From positions 1 through 6,742 of the forward strand of contig JACDCN010000116.1 in assembly GCA_013817555.1 (NCBI GenBank): 6,742 bases of DNA, in the 5' to 3' direction. The position numbers were made by a program, and so were the translations under genes. Source of the stretch: Actinomycetota bacterium. Lineage in GTDB: Bacteria > Actinomycetota > Thermoleophilia > Gaiellales > Gaiellaceae. The stretch's first letter is position 1. The number at the start of each line of letters is the position of its first letter. This document shows positions 5,416 to 6,742 of this stretch, one piece after another. Under the pieces are notes generated by a model. That model saw nothing but the letters and a program-made list of their open reading frames with translations, searched no databases and was not told the DNA's origin.

Positions 5416-6183
5416 TTAGAAGCGTTCTCCCGCCAACGCGAGCAGATCCGCGGCCCAGCCATCGAGCTCTACCCGGGAGACCTGCTCCCACCCGCTGACT
5501 TGTGGCGTTTCGTCAGCGAGATACCCAGAGGTGATCGCCCGCGCAGCCGGGCGTCGAGCGAGCAGGGACTCGACCGCGCGAAGCTCGATGTTGGCGACCA
5601 TGAGGTCCGCCTCCGGTAGCTCGTCGACGAGCACGTCGGCTCGCCAGACCTGGACACGGACGCCGTTTCGGCTCGCGGTGGCCATCGCCGCCTCGACCGC
5701 GTCTTGATCGATGTCCAGCGCGAAGACGGGCTCGAAGCCGAGCGTGGCCGCGGCGACCGCGATCACCCCCGAGCCCGTGCCGGCGTCCAGGACAGCACCG
5801 CGCTCGTGCCCGGCAAGCAGCTCGATGCAGGCGCGCGTGGTGGGATGCGCGCCCGTTCCGAATGCGCGTCCGGGATCGACGACGACAGCCGGCTCCCCGG
5901 GCGGAGGCGCCTCCCAGGGCGGTCCGATCCAAAGCCCACCTGCGTGCACGGGGCGGTGGAACGTCCGCCACCGCTCCTCCCACCCGTCCGGGACTCTCTC
6001 CGCCAAGACCGGCTCGGTGAACGCAGAGCGGATCCTGTCGGCGCCCGCCTGGTCGGTGTAGACGGCGAGCTCGGTCGTATTGCCTGCCCCGCTCTCCTCG
6101 AAGCCGGTCGGCGCGAGCTCGAGAAGTCGTGCGCGAGCGATCTCCGCCTCGTCGGCACGAACGCGGAACGAGACCCGGATCAA
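5416..6183 (-). CDS. prmA: Ribosomal protein L11 methyltransferase PrmA
   Basis: PrmA is a class I SAM-dependent methyltransferase that methylates lysines and the N-terminus of ribosomal protein L11. The 255-residue product carries the family signature DPGRAFGTGAHPTTRACIELL (103-123), SAM motif I DAGTGSG (133-139), the acidic motif II region ALDID (155-159) and the catalytic-loop equivalent ANIE (197-200). Residues about 1-75 are the divergent L11-recognition domain, including GWEERWRTFHRPV (67-79). It is shorter than the roughly 290 residues of E. coli PrmA, mostly in the N-terminal domain. The only plausible start is TTG 6183, two bases after the dnaJ stop; no strong Shine-Dalgarno is evident, so coupling to dnaJ is likely. 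The order dnaJ-prmA is conserved in many Gram-positive bacteria, often followed by rsmE, which is missing here. Confidence 0.94.
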   Translation of the reverse strand: MIRVSFRVRADEAEIARARLLELAPTGFEESGAGNTTELAVYTDQAGADRIRSAFTEPVLAERVPDGWEERWRTFHRPVHAGGLWIGPPWEAPPPGEPAVVVDPGRAFGTGAHPTTRACIELLAGHERGAVLDAGTGSGVIAVAAATLGFEPVFALDIDQDAVEAAMATASRNGVRVQVWRADVLVDELPEADLMVANIELRAVESLLARRPAARAITSGYLADETPQVSGWEQVSRVELDGWAADLLALAGERF

Positions 6184-6185
6184 CG

Positions 6186-6742
6186 TCAGCGCAGCGCGCT
6201 CTTGAGGCGACGGAAGAACCCCTCGTCCTCGTCGTCTTCCGGCTTGTACGTCTCAGGCCCTGCCTGGCGCCCGAAGTCCTCCAAGAGCTGGCGCTGCTCC
6301 TCGGTCATGCTCGTCGGCAGCGCGACGTCGAGCCTGACGTAGAGATCGCCCCGGCGAGCGCTGCGGAGCGTGGGCATTCCCTGGCCTTGCAGAACACGTA
6401 CGGCGCCGGGCTGTGTGCCGGGAGCGACTTCGAGCTCGAGCTCACCGCCGAGAGCGTCGACATGTGCAGTCGCCCCAAGCGCCGCGTCCGTCATCGTCAG
6501 CCGGATCGCGGTGTGCAGGTCGTCGCCGTCTCGCACGAAACGGGAATCAGTGCGCACGCGCACCACGACGAACGCGTTGCCACTCTCTCCGCTCTGAAAA
6601 CCGGCGTGCCCTTCGCCCCGGATGCGGATCCGCTGGCCGTCGTGAATCCCGGCGGGCACCTCGACCTCGAGCTTGCGTTGGATTACAAGGCGTCCTTCAC
6701 CGTCGCATTCAGCGCACGGCGTCTCGAGCACCCGACCGAGTC
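6186..6742 (-). CDS. dnaJ: Chaperone protein DnaJ, C-terminal part (5' end outside the window)
   Basis: DnaJ is the Hsp40 co-chaperone that delivers substrates to DnaK and stimulates its ATPase. The last 184 residues are present. The fragment opens in the last zinc-finger repeat, CAECDGEG (a C-x2-C-x-G-x-G motif), and continues into the C-terminal client-binding domains: VEVPAGIHDGQRIRIRGEG, then DLHTAIRLTMTDAALGATAHV, ELEVAPGTQPGAVRVLQGQGMP and RGDLYVRLDVALP. It ends with an acidic hinge and a GFFRRLKSALR tail, the usual terminus of the protein. The J-domain, Gly/Phe region and first zinc motifs lie beyond position 6742. The link to prmA suggests the HrcA-associated DnaJ of an hrcA-dnaJ or full dnaK cluster upstream; this is inference. 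The GTG near 6731 is an internal Val codon, not a start, since the frame continues to the window edge. Confidence 0.95.
   Translation of the reverse strand, partial: LGRVLETPCAECDGEGRLVIQRKLEVEVPAGIHDGQRIRIRGEGHAGFQSGESGNAFVVVRVRTDSRFVRDGDDLHTAIRLTMTDAALGATAHVDALGGELELEVAPGTQPGAVRVLQGQGMPTLRSARRGDLYVRLDVALPTSMTEEQRQLLEDFGRQAGPETYKPEDDEDEGFFRRLKSALR

Noticed and set aside
1..6742. Search for a new defence, mobile, CRISPR or toxin-antitoxin system
   Set aside because: All substantial minus-strand frames belong to known housekeeping families, no spaced direct repeats, transposase or integrase motifs were seen, and the gaps are only 10-130 nt.

Overview
The window is a GC-rich bacterial stretch (about two thirds G+C by eye) with every supported gene on the minus strand, so transcription runs from high to low coordinates. 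The gene content and order match a conserved housekeeping neighbourhood: dnaJ (C-terminal part) - prmA - mtaB - HIT-family gene - yqeY - phoH - ybeY - dgkA/PAP2 fusion - cdd - era (N-terminal part). The right part resembles the hrcA/dnaJ-prmA-mtaB-yqeY and phoH-ybeY region shared by Firmicutes and Actinomycetota; the left part (ybeY-dgkA-cdd-era) is Firmicutes-like in order but high-GC in composition. I infer a high-GC actinobacterial lineage, possibly Thermoleophilia (Gaiellales/Solirubrobacterales-like). That placement is inference, not proof.

Layout, in transcription order. 6742-6186: the zinc-finger end and client-binding domains of the DnaJ co-chaperone. 6183-5416: PrmA, the methyltransferase for ribosomal protein L11, starting with TTG 2 nt after the dnaJ stop. 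5402-4209: MtaB, a radical-SAM tRNA methylthiotransferase. 4225-3863: a HIT nucleotide hydrolase, started by TTG inside the mtaB end and led by a strong Shine-Dalgarno. 3863-3420: YqeY, overlapping the HIT stop (TGATG). A 44-nt gap with a GC-rich palindrome follows. 3375-2416: PhoH-like ATPase. 2405-2025: YbeY rRNA-maturation endonuclease. A 130-nt spacer with three successive inverted repeats comes next. 1894-1175: a membrane protein fusing a DgkA-type lipid kinase to a PAP2 phosphatase. 1178-792: cytidine deaminase, overlapping the fusion gene by ATGA. A 112-nt spacer follows, then the GTG-started Era GTPase, cut by the window edge at position 1.

Most of the genes serve translation and RNA quality: L11 methylation, tRNA modification, rRNA processing and 30S assembly (YbeY, PhoH/YbeZ, Era), plus protein folding (DnaJ), pyrimidine salvage (Cdd) and envelope lipid recycling (DgkA-PAP2). 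Tight spacing, several stop/start overlaps and a single orientation suggest one or a few polycistronic units with translational coupling.

I found no new defence system, mobile element, CRISPR array, tRNA or rRNA. The part least explained by ordinary annotation is the ybeY-dgkA spacer (1889-2028). It packs three hairpins, one containing the dgkA start codon, and a 45-codon open frame joined by ATGA overlaps to the gene on each side.
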